DNA of 64,000 nt from Euborellia annulipes (lineage: Eukaryota; Arthropoda; Insecta; Dermaptera; Anisolabididae): assembly GCA_023213315.1 (NCBI GenBank), contig JAKCPI010003138.1:1-64000 (forward strand). The letters run 5' to 3'. Each line of letters begins with the position of its first letter. Within the stretch, counting starts at the first letter, position 1. A program made the translations under genes and the position numbers. Below are positions 44,223-57,100 of this stretch, in pieces. The notes beneath the pieces were generated by a model that worked only from the letters and a program-made list of their open reading frames with translations, did not search any database and was not told the origin of the DNA.

Positions 44223-46537
44223 ATAGGGGATTTTCTTACTTATTTCTCTCTTGTCTATATCAAGTAATAAATTATTACTCTCCCTACAAACCATGTACAG
44301 ACCGAGACGAGATTTTCAAATAGGTTGGTTATATTTTTATTGGACTGGATTAATTTTTTATAACTACTAACATATTTTAAATTGGCTAAAAAAAAACATA
44401 TTTGATTATTTCGTTGTTAAATTTAGAAGGTGATGGTACACTACTTTCCCCCGTTAAATTCAAATTATATTCCCATTCATTACAAGTAAAAAAAAAAAAT
44501 TTCAGAGATTTTATTGTTAATTAATTTTATTTTTTATTAAAAACCCATCGCAGCTTAAAGTATTTTTGGAATTTAAATGATATTTAATATTAACCCTTGT
44601 CCTAGTCTTTACTTCATAATGCCTTTTATCGTCAAAAAAAAAAAATCATTCATTTTTTTTCATATTCTTAAAAAAATCCATTTCTTTCATATAGAATTAT
44701 ATATATATATATGATTATAAAATTCATAATGGATGAAATAGATTTTTTTGTATTATATTTTTTTATTAATAACTAAAACAATGAATATTTATAAAAAAAA
44801 GAATGTTAGCTAGATTGACTTCCGATTGAAGGAATATTGAATGATTTTTAATACAAAAAAAGGGTTATATATTTAATATTAGAACTTTTAAATGAATAAT
44901 GATTTAACAGATATGCACTAAGAAAATTGTATAGTACTTTGTAAAATTGATGTTGATTGAGAGTGAATAATTCGAAAAGAATGAATGGGTATATCTTTTC
45001 TCTTTCACTCTTGTTAATTCATTTGTATATGAATGAGAAATCATATACTTATATACGTGTATGCATGTTGTCCAAAATATATGATATGCTAAGATGTATT
45101 AGCCTATTCAAAAACAAAACCAAATTAGTGATTTTTATATAAATATAATTGAAAAAATAAAAATTCTGTAGTTAATTTATATATTCAGAAGATAACAAAG
45201 AAAAGTATATATCCATATTTGTGTGTTTCAATTTGTAAATGTAATATAAGAAATGTTTAACTAAGAAAATAAATATTATTTATACCTTCATTTTTTCAAC
45301 CTTAATCCTTTACTATTTTTTTTTAATTTATAGTATTTAGAATCCATTTATTTATTTGTTAAAGATATATGAAAACTCTGGAAGTTTTTAGTATAGTCCG
45401 TTAAGCAAGCAGCGGTATATATATGTATTATTAGGATGACATTTATTTATCAAACTTAAAATTCTGAACGGTTCGCCCCCCAGATCATTCAATTATGACA
45501 AAAAAATAAGATTGCAATGGTAAAAGCCCTCAAATTAAGGGTTTAAACCGTGCAGAAATGCTAATGAAGAGGATTAGCATAAAGTGTACTTCCACGAAAA
45601 ATTTCACTGATATACTTTTTAAAGAGAATCTAAAAAATATTTGATTTATGAATTTTAATCAAAATCGTTGGAGCGAATTTTGAGAAAATCGAAAAAACTG
45701 AAAAGGGGGAGTACATCAGTAAAGTACTATGTAGTACTCACACACTGTACTTTTTGGCTGATTTTGTTTAAAAGCTTCCGTCCCATGCGGGTGCCTAAAA
45801 TTAAATATAAAATTTCAAACTCAGCAGCCAAAAAGTATTATTAGTACTTTACTGATGTACTTTTTCAGTTCTTTTTTTATTTTCTCAAAATTCGCCCCAA
45901 CGATTTTGATTAAAATTCATAAATCAACTATTTTTTGGATGCTCTTTAAAAAGTATACAGTGAAATTTTTCGTTTGAAACACGAAGTTGCTCAAGCAGAG
46001 CGTGACGGACGGACAGTCTGCTTTTATTGAAAAATTTCATAACAGAGCAATCTAAGTAGGGGCTTTGGTACATATTTTCTTTTTTTTTCACAGGGTTCAG
46101 TGAGAACCCAGGGTCCCGGACCCAGATATTTATCCACCCTATCCAGCATAGGCGTACCCAGCGGGGGCAACTGCCCCCCCCCCCCTAGAAGCAAGAAAAA
46201 AAATTAAATGCTTATAAAGTGATGAAATGGGGGGGGGGGGCGGCAAATGGACTTTAGCCTATTGTTAAATCCGGCCCTATCGTGGATATTTTGCCAGTTA
46301 AAATCATTTTCTCAAACGAAAATATAAAATTTGAAAAAATACAAAGAAAATCGATTTTTTTTTTAAATTTATATATATACTGTATATATATTAAATATTT
46401 ATTTCAGGGGAGGGGCCACAGTTCCCCTCCCCTTGTGTACGCCCCTTCTTGATATGGTATAAAATTTAGGTTATGGAGAAAATACACATAGCAAATTTTT
46501 ATAATTTGTAACACGCTCCACTTATGTATAATTAGAT

Positions 46538-46577
46538 GCACTGAGAATGGATTGCGTATGCAATCCGAAATATTTGC
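46538..46577 (+). other. Hammerhead-like ribozyme motif
   Basis: Outer stem GCA / UGC, core CUGAGAA, extra U, stem II GGAUUGC / GCAAUCC (seven perfect pairs), GAA, AUAU, U. Related to the arms of 52490-53031, but with a completely different, still perfectly paired stem II. Confidence 0.55.
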
Positions 46578-46923
46578 CAAAAAATAAATTATTTTAATAT
46601 GGAAACCAACGGCTGGTGTATTTTCCCCATAATTACGATTTGTCCCAGCAAACTTAACTTCTAATAAAATTTAAAAGACTATTACTTTTATTATAATATA
46701 TTATTAACGAGAATAAATATTTTTTTTGCTAGAGAGAAATTGAACCAAACCGCCATCAGAAAAGTTCATATGATAGTTCCTCTTCCTGTTCACTTTATTA
46801 GCCAGTGACTGACACATTGACATTCACTGCTATAAAATTATACTTTTTATATGTCTTAAACACAATTTGTTGTTTATGTGATAATTAAAGAATTAAACTA
46901 AAAATAAAATTCATTTATTACAA

Positions 46924-47904
46924 ATGGATAAACTCAAAGACATTTCAACAACTAATTGTAGTGAAACGCAAATACCATCATCAGAATATTTTGAAGAAAA
47001 ACAAGAAATCAAATCAACTATCGATTCAAATAATGAAGATAGTTTAAAATCGAATTCATCGACGAGTTCATCATTAAAGAGCTGCTCACCGAGTGAAGAT
47101 GCAGTAAGCAAAGATTTGAATAATGAACATTCAGAAAGTAGTGAACATTTATTAAACACTGAAGATCAGAATTATGATACATTTTCTATGCCAGAAAAAG
47201 CCATACCCCCTTTCAATGTTCCAGAAAAAATCGTTCTTTGTATTGATACAGTAAAGGACAATAATGATGCTTCATTTAAAATGGACGATGAACCCATTTC
47301 TTCATTAATTATGATTAAAAGAATCATAGAGATATTTTTATATAATAAGCTTTATACCAATAAAGAACATCAATTTGCTCTTGTTTTATTACAAACGGAC
47401 AATGTCATTTGGTTGAAGGATTTTACATCAAATCCTCAAGAAATTCTTCATCAACTTCATGATCTAAATGAAATGGATCATAGTGATATGTTCGATCTCT
47501 CATTATTATTTAATGTTATTAAACAGCATGTTAGTGTTCCTCACGTTACAGATCCACACAAAGATGTACCACCTTATATTTTAAGAGTTATTCTTTTATA
47601 TAATAGATCAAATTCGATACCAAAATTTATCACTGGCAGAGATTCATTTAATACATTAAATGCATCAATTTATTTCACTGTAGATATTTTATATATACAT
47701 GAAGAAGATTCAGAAGACAATAGATGTAAAGAGATTTTTCAATGTTTGAATGAATTGGATATTCATGGTGATTCATACATTTTGGATGTTACTAAAAATA
47801 CCACTACTCTTCATGACAATATGGCTAAACTTCTTGCTCACCCATTACAAAGACCATCGCAAAAAATGTCTTTTTATAAAATACCAGAAATACGAGCACC
47901 TTGA
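46924..47904 (+). CDS. BABAM1: BRISC and BRCA1-A complex member 1 (MERIT40)
   Basis: A single exon of 326 codons, close to the 329 aa of the human protein. The first ~90 residues are Ser/Asn/Asp/Glu-rich and probably disordered. From residue ~97 a von Willebrand A-like fold begins with FNVPEKIVLCID, followed by HQFALVLLQTDNVIWLKDFT, PPYILRVILLYNRS, YFTVDILYIH and, near the end, NMAKLLAHPLQRP, the best conserved family signature. In other animals it scaffolds the BRCC36 deubiquitinase complexes (BRISC in the cytosol, BRCA1-A in the nucleus) that cut K63-linked ubiquitin chains. The start is the first in-frame ATG after an AT-rich leader. No introns interrupt it, unlike vertebrate genes. The frame is clean, so I treat it as functional. 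Confidence 0.93.
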   Translation: MDKLKDISTTNCSETQIPSSEYFEEKQEIKSTIDSNNEDSLKSNSSTSSSLKSCSPSEDAVSKDLNNEHSESSEHLLNTEDQNYDTFSMPEKAIPPFNVPEKIVLCIDTVKDNNDASFKMDDEPISSLIMIKRIIEIFLYNKLYTNKEHQFALVLLQTDNVIWLKDFTSNPQEILHQLHDLNEMDHSDMFDLSLLFNVIKQHVSVPHVTDPHKDVPPYILRVILLYNRSNSIPKFITGRDSFNTLNASIYFTVDILYIHEEDSEDNRCKEIFQCLNELDIHGDSYILDVTKNTTTLHDNMAKLLAHPLQRPSQKMSFYKIPEIRAP

Positions 47905-48149
47905 AGAAAATGAACCGGCTGATTCCATACCAAGAATAATTGCCAAATAGAACATTATATACTTAATAATTAAAAAATGTATTCATAATATCTAATCATA
48001 ATTTTCATAAATTTTTTATTAATTCCCATAATTTTTGGATAATAAAAACTATTTTCATAATTCATGTTTATATGGATTTTAAATTTTACATTCATCCTTT
48101 TCCCAATTAATTCCATTTCTCTTATACAATCTATGGAATAGGTCAACGC

Positions 48150-48665
48150 AGCCCAATGTATTTTAGAGTAAAAACGTTAAATGTAAATTATATATTATTT
48201 ATAATCTCTTTAAAATCTCAGAGGTTTCGGCCACTTCACAGCATCAGTGAGAACTGGATCTATGCAACACAAAAATCAAAGCATGCAATTAATTAATAAA
48301 TAATACACTGGTAAAAATTTTTTTTAATTTACCTTAACTGTTGCATAGAATTAACAATGTGATAATTCGTCAAACATAAACAGAAAGAACAAAATAAAGT
48401 ATTTTTTACTTTATGAAATATTTTTGTAAAAGAATTTTATTATTTGTTTGATCTGCTGTGGAAGTTGTTTCTGTTTGTTTGACGAATTCTGGAATATTGT
48501 TGATGGTTCTATGCAACATGATTGTCTCACCGTTGAGGTAAATTAAAAAAAATGTTTACCAGTGTATTATTAATTAATTGAATTCTTTGATTTTTTTGTT
48601 GCATAGATGAAGGCATGCTGTGAAGTGGCCGAAAACTGAGATTATAAAGAATATATAATTTACTT
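48150..48665. repeat. Foldback element
   Basis: Arms: TAAATTATATATTATTTATA...GTTTCGGCCACTTCACAGCAT...ATAATACACTGGTAAA and the inverse at 48550-48660. Downstream of BABAM1. Confidence 0.8.
48216..48252 (-). other. Hammerhead-like motif, partly decayed
   Basis: Minus strand: outer stem UCUCA / UGAGA (five pairs), core CUGAUGC (last A changed to C), irregular inner loop, GAA, ACCU, C. The outer stem is strong; stem II and stem III are not. Confidence 0.4.
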
Positions 48666-48772
48666 CTATTCATATGCTGATTCAGACGAGACAGACAAAG
48701 TCAATTTAAATATATAATTTACATTTAAATATATTTTTTTAATTCCAATATTTATTAATTCAAATACCCGAA

Positions 48773-49145
48773 AAAAGTAAGGGTGTGCCGCCGGGTGTTG
48801 AACCACGGATCCATCATTTTGTACTCGGTGTATCCTTACCTCTAGACTGGAATTATATAAATTTCCTTCGGGGCTAACATACGCGATGAATATAATATCT
48901 TAAATATTATATATGTAGTTTCTTATTAATTAGTTAATTAAATAAATTTGTCTTCTCAATTATTGCGCCTGATCGACGGAGATCCGAATTTGGGCCTATT
49001 TATCCTGATGACCAAAATTGCTTTCTGAGTGAATTCATATACCCCAATGCCGTGCTGTGGTAAGGGGACACAGAGTACAAATTGGTGGATCTGGGGTTCA
49101 ACCCCGGCGGCACACCCTTACTTTTTGGGTATTTGAATTAATAAA
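48773..49145. repeat. Inverted pair of tRNA-like SINEs
   Basis: Left half (minus) and right half (plus) mirror each other: AAGTAAGGGTGTGCCGCCGG at 48776 and CCGGCGGCACACCCTTACTT at about 49104-49124. A B-box-like GGTTCAACCCC is at 49092-49102. The arms are about 85 bp with a 200-bp spacer. A related piece is at 26220. Likely two SINE insertions head to head. Confidence 0.72.
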
Positions 49146-49162
49146 TATTGGAATTATATAAA

Positions 49163-49380
49163 CCGAGATGCGGGGTCGACGGACCTCACTTTTTCCCTCC
49201 AACCCTATCATGCGCTTTTGCGACAGGAAGAAATAGGACAGGCCGGCCCTTCGCACGGTCTGACGCCTGTTGGAAAGAAAAAGGAAGAGACAGACATACA
49301 AAGAACTGAAGGACAGCCTGTCCCAGCTCGGGCAGCTCGTGGTCGCCATCCACGTACCCACAAAATGTGGGCCCCTGAGC
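49163..49380 (-). repeat. SINE-like repeat (GCTCAGGGG family) copy 6
   Basis: Minus strand: GCTCAGGGGCCCACATTTTG head, GTCGACCCCGCATCTCGG tail, directly beside the inverted tRNA-like SINE pair. Confidence 0.88.
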
Positions 49381-50763
49381 AAATCTTAAATATTATATAT
49401 GTAGTTTCTTATTTATTTTTTGTTTTTTCAAAAGTATTGAAGATTTTAATTTGATATTTTTTTTTGTTTAATCAAATTAAATTCAAACAAAATAATTAAT
49501 CATTTTGAAAAAAAAAAATATTTATCTCTAGTTCCATATATATATATATATATAAATAATTCATTCTCTTGTTATAATTTTAATTTAAGAAATATTTTCA
49601 TTATACTTATTAAAACGCAATTTTAAAAAAATTATTGTAATTTCAATATTTTTATTAATTCTTTTGTGATTTATTATTTCGAATAAAATATTTTCATTAT
49701 TCCTTTGAAGAAATATTTATTTATTTACATTTTGACAATTGCTCAACCTGATTGTCAACACATCTGTCAAATTTCCTCAATAATCACTTTCATCACTCCC
49801 CGATTTCACCCAGTTTTTTTTTTTTTTTCTTTAAAAAGATTGTAAGTTTTATTTAATTTTCATAATTAAAATATAAATTATTAATAGACTGTTGTTTAGA
49901 AATTTAGTAAAGTAAAAATTATTTTATTTCCATTCATTTTTAAAATTTGAGTAGCATTACATAGAAAATTAGTTAAAATTTATTATTAGGTCAGATTAAA
50001 ATTTCTTTTATAATGATTTATGCAAAAAAATTATATCATCTTTATATAGATAAAAATTCCTCATATGTTATTTGTCTATTCTCTTTCAATAGATCCTGTG
50101 CTCTTCTCACAAATTAAAATTATAAAGTCATTTAAATCGGTAATTTAGAAAAATAAATAAAAATATCGTTTTCCTTTGACCAGACGGACTTGGCTCATTT
50201 AAATCAAGTTTATAATGCCCTATTTACAGGGCCGAAAGTAGGCAGGGGCACGTGCCCAAGGCCCAGACGGCAAGAGGGTCGATAAAATTGGCATTATATT
50301 GTATTAAATTGTTAGGCAAAATTTAAGAGCAAAGGAAGTAAAAAATATAGATTTTATTTTCTTTTAAGGCACCCAGGCGGTATTGAAAACTCAAATAATT
50401 ACATTTCGACTTTATTTAAATTAAATCCATTCAATTAAAGAATATCAAATCGAATGACAAAGTTGTGAAATGTAGAGTTGTGAAAAATACTTCAACAAGA
50501 ATATGTATAAACTTATCAGCATTTGATAATTTTATATATATAAGCATTTGTATATTAAATACACTGACAATTGATTCAACGCTTTGCCATTTGATTTCTT
50601 ACTTTCTAACTGGACTGATAAAGTTATTTAAATAAAGTCAAAAAGTCTCAAATTTGTGAGTTTAGAAACTGCCTGTTCTCTCTCTTAACCAACACCTTGT
50701 TACTTCATAAATTTCTAAATTACAGGTCTCGAATAATGGAACTTTAGGCCTAATTTAGACAAA
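49381..50763. other. Intergenic region upstream of PHETA
   Basis: Very AT-rich, with an AT microsatellite near 49536. No gene or repeat family recognised. It ends with TTACAGGTCTCGAATAATGG before the PHETA start, so AG at 50725-50726 could be the acceptor of a 5' UTR intron. Confidence 0.45.
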
Positions 50764-53700
50764 ATGAAAATTAACGAGAAAAATCTTGCCGCTTTCGCCT
50801 CTTCAGCCACACCCGTGGATAGAGAAGGTTATTTATGTAAAAGAGGAGAAGTCAACAAAGGGTATCAAAAAAGATGGTTTCTCTTAAAAGGAAATTTACT
50901 TTTCTATTTTGAGAAACGTGGGGATAAAGAACCAATTGGTGTCATTGTTTTAGAAGGATGCACTATTGGTAAGTTAATCTTAATATTTCTTCCATAATAA
51001 AAAGCAAATAATTATTTATTTTTTTTCTAGAATTAGCAGAAGATGAAGAACAATTTGGATTCAAAATTGTTTTTCATGGAACTGGTAATCGCACTTACGT
51101 TTTGGGCGCTGAATCTCAAGAGAGTATGGAACAATGGATGAAAGCCCTTGCCTGTGCCAGTTACGACTATATGAAGTTGATGGTCGCCGAGTTGCAAAGA
51201 CAACTAGATGAAATGGAAGGTAAAATTAATATTGAATATATATACAGGATTGAGCAAGAGAAGCCAAACTAACCTTCTGAGGTTGATATAGTAAAGACAT
51301 GATCTATCAACAATCATAATACAGAAGTTTTTAGTTTAGCCGCTACTCTGCCCCATTAATATTCAATAAACGTTAAATATTCGCTGTTTATTTTTCGTGG
51401 TATCGGTGCGCAGGCACCCCGGGCCTTTGGCGATACCACTGTGAGCCTCAGTTAATTGTTTTATCTCCTGATAAAATTATTTCGCAAGAATGAAATTTTA
51501 TACTCATAAACACAGTAACTGGGCTGATTTTAACACTCTCATTTGAATATTTTATTTATAAGGTGATTTCTTCTTTTATTTAAATATAAATTTTTTTATT
51601 CCAATTGGGGAAGTGAATTTTGTTTAATATTCTACTTAGGCACACGCAGTCGATTTTCAGTCGGATTGGTTTGAAATTGTGATGCATTATCAATTTATAA
51701 CCAACTCAACTGTTTAATTGTTGATGAATCGTGTTGTATGCACACACAGTGTGGACATCGAGTCAACTTTTGAATTCCTTTCTTTTGTATTTGGGCAATA
51801 TAATCTCGACTAATCTTTCAATATGCAGCTGTGATATTATCGTACTTGAACGATAGTTGCACCATTTTTTTTATCATAAGTGCTCATCGATCCCTTTTTA
51901 TTAAACAATTGAGTTGTGCAGTGAGTGTATGCAGCTACATTAAACTTAATATATTTATGTCCATCAACTATTAGTATTATTATTTATTTGTTTGGCTAAT
52001 TTGCCAAAGAACTTGACAAACGAAATAATATTAACAAAAATACATTTTTTTCTTCAGCCAAAAATAAAAACAAATAAGAGAAAGTAAAAAAGAGGAAATC
52101 GTTGCGATTTTCTATTCGAAACCGAGTTTTTCAGAGTATAGAAGGCCCAAATAAAGGCCTGGTTCTAAATAGACGCACACGCATAACTGAGTAAAATCAT
52201 ATAACTATCATGTTAAGGGTTGGGACTTTTATATTTGTTTTGTTTAAACATTTGTGCAATCAATTTTGACAAATTGTTAAATATTTGACATAATAGCGTT
52301 TGAAGAGAAAATCATCACTATTGAACCAGAAGTCATGTCATCCGATGTATGTTCGCACTAACAATATATCAGGTGTTGCTAAGAGTCCCTCTAAGCTCGA
52401 GGCAAACATAGCACATGTCTTGATGAAGGCAGGAAAATCGGCCAAAACGTCGACATAATAAAGCAGAAGAGAAATATATTTTTTTCTAAGGTTATGGAGA
52501 AGAAAAAACCAGCGAATGCTTTCCGCGTTAAAATAATTTATTTGCAGATATTTCGGTACGCCTAACGCAAACCATCCTCGGTGCATCAAATTATACGATT
52601 GTGGAGAGTTTTACAAACTTATAAAATGCATGAGAAGCCATTCTATATATGGATGGGACAACATCTGATGAGCAAGTCACTGAGAGAAAAATAGCATCTA
52701 TATACATATGATACAATTATTTGTGTATGTTTTAAGTATGTATGTATTAGAAAGTACACGCTCCTGGCGGGTCACTCTGAGAAACTGTTTTTAAAATATA
52801 CACAAATAATTGTATCATATGTATATAGATTTTCTCTCAGTGACTTGCTCATCAGATGTTGTCCGATCCATATATAGAATGGCTTCTCAAGCATTTTATG
52901 AGTTTGTAAAACGCTCCACAATAGTATAATTTGATGCACCGAGGATGGTTTGCGTTAGGCATACCGAAATATCTGCAAATAAATTATTTTAACGTGGAAA
53001 GCATTCTCTGGTTTTTTCTTCTCCATAACCTTAATTCAATCGTCCCAGCATACTTGGTTTCGTATATTTTTTTCTTTATTTGCCTTGATCTCCCTGTTAC
53101 TTATAGAAAATATTTCTAACCTTGATTTGTGATAAGCTTCTTAATTAGAATTTAAGGTTCTAAATATAAATGGTAGCCCGAATTTAGACCATCTCTTCAA
53201 ATAACGTCAATTCAATTAATATATTAAAAGCTTTTTTGAAATGAGAGTAAATAAAAGAAAAAATTTTATATTTAAAAAAAAGAAACCTCTTTAAAATAAG
53301 GGGCTTGAACTACATTATAATGAGATATCATTATTATTATATTATATACCTATATCAATTTTATTTTTGACTATAAAAATACTAAGAAATATGTTATTCA
53401 TTTTGTTACTTACAATTCCAGATCATTCTAAATTTCTCTAGCAAATTTTATACACTTTCACACTTGCTAATAGCGTTTCACCAACAATGTTTCTGAACTT
53501 CCATAATGGCGTGCAAAGCTGATCTCTGATTGGCTCTCATTTTAAAGATGGCTGCCGATTTTAATTCAAATTTATTATTATATTTAATTAGGGATGATTC
53601 AGATTAGTTCTCTAAAAGATAAAATTTATAATAAAGAAAAATGAATAAATGACTGGAATTTTTTTTTATAATTTAAAATATGTTTAAAAATATTTCCAAA

Positions 53701-54162
53701 CCTCTTTTCCCATAACTAAAGCCAGAGCTACACGAGGATCCAACATCTTTCATTGACAAATGTTATAATAATAATTTTTTATATCTTTTGTCTGTTTTAG
53801 AATGCGAAAAATTAGCTTCTTTCAATTCAAGTATAAATATTTCCAAAGAGACAACGAAAAATAATCAAGTGCATGGATCTCCTTTACCACCACCAAGAAC
53901 CAGACACAATCCATTCAATCGCGTCTCAGGAACAAATTCTGAATATCAAAATCCACACCATTTTCGATCACATAGCATTCGTTCGGCACCGGGTGCTGCA
54001 CGCAGTGAAAGAATAAATTCAGGAGAAATAACCAAATCCAAGATCACTTTTCGAGAATTACATACAAGTTATGGACGAACAATACTAGCTGATTTCAATG
54101 CTTGGAAACATAATAAACGTTTAGAAGCTGAAAAACAACAGGAACCTCTGATAACTTTTTAG
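50764..54162 (+). CDS. PHETA1: Sesquipedalian (PH-domain endocytic protein, PHETA/IPIP27)
   Basis: Three exons in phase, 50764-50968, 51031-51219 and 53801-54162, give 251 residues; the human paralogs have about 249-259. MKINEKNLAAF at the start and DREGYLCKRGEVNKGYQKRW open a PH domain (about 17-118), containing PIGVIVLEGCTI and TYVLGAESQ. A helical segment follows (LMVAELQRQLDEME), then a Ser/Pro-rich linker with PLPPPRTRHNPF. The F&H motif ITFRELHTSYGRTI (213-226) binds the ASH-RhoGAP domains of OCRL and INPP5B in vertebrates. The family works in recycling from endosomes to the Golgi. The vertebrate genome has two paralogs; this looks like the single invertebrate form. Intron 2 (2.6 kb) holds a foldback element at 52490-53031. 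Confidence 0.94.
52543..52585 (-). other. Hammerhead-like ribozyme motif, left arm
   Basis: Minus strand: outer stem UGCA / UGCA, core CCGAGGA (U of the CUGANGA box is C), extra U, stem II GGU / ACC, GAA, AUAU, C. Confidence 0.5.
52935..52977 (+). other. Hammerhead-like ribozyme motif, right arm
   Basis: Same as the left arm: UGCA / UGCA, CCGAGGA, U, GGU / ACC, GAA, AUAU, C. The loops differ by one base (GGCAU here, GGCGU in the left arm). Confidence 0.5.
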
Positions 54163-57100
54163 TTTTCAATATAATAATAATAATTTATACTTAATATTTA
54201 TTTGAGAAATTAATACTTTAATAAATAATCCTCATAACAGGGTAAATAAAATAAATTATACATCATTCATCCCTTTCTTGATTTCTTTTAACTAAAAAAA
54301 AAAATAAAGAATTAAATTAATTATTAAGGATAAAAAGAGGCTTAGGGGGTAATTAACATTTTCAAATTATCTGTACACATAAAATGGTATTTAATAATAA
54401 TTATAATAATAATATAATCCCAATTTTACTACCCAGTAATAAATACTACATCAGCTCTATTTAAAAGTTTATTATTTTGATGTTTTGAGATAATTGACTG
54501 AGCAAACTCGTGGTAACAGTAAAGCTACCGGCTCAGTGTCTAAGCCAAAGTGACAGGATTTGTGGGCGGTCAGCTCTGGCTCTTTGATATTGCAGATATG
54601 ATACGTGTTTCAATTAATTTTTATCATTTATTTGGTTTTATTATATATATATACATATTTTTTTTAAACTTTTTTTTTTTTTGTAAATTGATATTATATT
54701 TAGGAATTTACAAAAGAACCAGAGCTAACATTGGTCCAGGTTTTTTTGTCTTTGTCCGTTGTCCAATGAGCACTCGGTGGTAACAAAAAAAAAAAAAAAT
54801 TTCTGCATTGTAAGAAAAATCTATACAAGTAAAGTATAAAAAATTGTGTTGAATGTCCCAGTAGAATTTTCTAAATTGTTAATTCTAATTCAATTCGCAA
54901 AATACGTCATTTTTCTATTTAGAATAAAATAACATTTTTTTGTTTGTTTGTGTTTAAGAGGTGTATTTTTATTATTATGGGAGTTTTTAAATTATAGACC
55001 ACATTTTGAATTAATTTTATTAAAAATAATATAAATAATGTACAACGCTTCAACTGCTTATTCTGTAGCCGTTTTAAAGTACTGTGCATTTGCTCCGACT
55101 CAAGTGAACTAACCTCTAAGAGACCGTTACGTGCATTTGTTTATTTTACGACGACAGCGCCATATACAGTCATTCCTATTAAGTTAGACAAACTTCAGCG
55201 CCATCTTCACTCATTTTTATGAGATAGACACAATAATAAAAGCAAGTGTTTACATAAAAACCATAAGTTTTTTGAATTTGATTTTTTTTTAAACATAGAT
55301 GGTAATAACAATAATAATAATATTTTATACCTTCTATATTAAAAAAAAATCAAATTCAAACATCATGTTTTTTATGTAAACACTTGCTTTAAGCGGACGT
55401 CGTTGTTTATAAAATGCAGGTAACGGTCCCTTAAGTCGAGCAAATGCACAGTACTTTAAAACGACTGCAGAATAAGCAGTCAAAACGTTGTATATAATTT
55501 TTATTTGTAATAAATAATTAAAAACTCCCATAATTAATAATACAAACCACAAAAGCTTTAATAAACACAGGGGTATTTTTTTAATTATATTTTTTTTTGA
55601 AGAACTGTTTTAATTTTTATAGCCCAACAGTTTCTGCTAGTCTCAGCAAGCTTTTTGTATTTTTTTATTTTATTTATATCAAAAAATAATTGACTCCTTT
55701 GTAAATATTAAACTGAACACGGAAAAAAAGCTGAAAAAAACAAACAAAAAGAAAAGAAAAAAATATAAATAATAAAAGTATAAATGTGAATAATTTAATT
55801 TAAGTTAAAAAAAAAAAGTAAGACATAACAGAAATTCATGGACTATTTTTTTTCTTTACAAAATATAACATTAAAGAATAATAATTTCCTATTTTTTTCT
55901 GTCAAATCCCTGCAGTGATTTCTCATTACAATGACTTGAAAGTGAACATTAGGGGTGGATTTTACACACTATACATTTGCCTCAGGCAAAAATTTAACTA
56001 TATGTACATTTCCTTAAAGGATCAACTGTAAATTAATAAATTGCAATTATATATAATAACAATTGCATTTTATCTAATTAACAAAAAGAAACAGAATAGT
56101 ATCCATGTTTCTTTATAAATTGATTCAACAAATACGAGCTGCTCAGTTTGATAAGCAATCATCACAATTTTGGAGTGTCATTTTTTTATTTCGTTACGCC
56201 ATTATGATTGATCTCTTAATTGAAATTCTGTACACGATCAAGATTCACTAGCGCATTTTATGTTTAAGTAATTTTATTGTATAATATATACATAAATAAA
56301 TAATTTTTCTCTAATACATTATTATTTTTCTAATTAATTTCACCCCATCTATTATTTAAAATTTGAGTTTTTTTAAAAAGAAAAATTAAGTGACATAAAA
56401 GGGTAAGGAGGAATTAAGAAAGATGCAAGAAGAAAAAGAAAACATTTTCCAGTCTTTCATTAAATGTTAAAATTATTCAAACATTTCCCTATTCTAAAAA
56501 ATATATATATATGTATATATATAAAAATGCCCCGACGACTTTAAAATGTCATTAGAATGTCAACCTTAGGTTTTTTTTTCAACATTAATACATTTGTTTA
56601 GAACTAGAAGACATCTGTACAAAATGTACATAAATTAGTAGAAGCATTTACACCCACAGACATACGTACCATTTATACATCCATAAAAAATTTAAATGTA
56701 AAGGAAAATTTTTTTTTAACAAAAAAACACATTCAAAAGTTTTTGTACTATGTCATAATTATACATTTTGAATCAGTTCGTTTGCATGTATAAGTATAAA
56801 GTTATTTGTATATATGGGCAATTTAAAATACAGTCCCTTTCCCTAAAACTGTAGTAAAAACTGAATAAAATATAATTACAAAAAACCACTTGGGTGCGAT
56901 TTTTGTAGGCTCAAAGCAGCTAGGGGCATAGTTATCACAGGTAAAACAATCCCCCAATTCATTTGATTATATAACTATTTACAATGAGTCGTTCATGATA
57001 TATTAAGATTCTAAGTTCGATTATAGTTCTAAAAAGTTAAAATAAATAACAATTTACAATAATTTTTTAAATTAATAATTAATTAACTATTACTAATAAT

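Larger units (their letters stand above)
41073..46923. other. Gene-free region: ZDHHC 3' UTR, foldback elements, low-complexity A/T
   Basis: 41073-41260 is moderately GC-rich 3' UTR. Two foldbacks follow (42065-42990, 43600-44222). About 44300-45350 is A/T-rich with no repeat or gene I can recognise. 45590-46020 is a copy of the AGAGAAAGT repeat body. 46140-46260 is C/G-run repeat. 46490-46620 is half of the 52490 foldback family. No open frame here has family similarity. Confidence 0.6.
52490..53031. repeat. Foldback element with hammerhead-like cores in both arms
   Basis: Perfect-looking arms from GGTTATGGAGAAGAAAAAAC to GTTTTTTCTTCTCCATAACC, each with AAAATAATTTATTTGCAGAT and a GATGCACCGAGGATGG-type block, then ATCATATGTATATAG...CAAATAATTGTA toward the centre. 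A single half-copy is at 46490-46620, and another family's half-copy (GCCAAAACGTCGAC) lies at 52375-52470. In PHETA intron 2. Confidence 0.88.
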
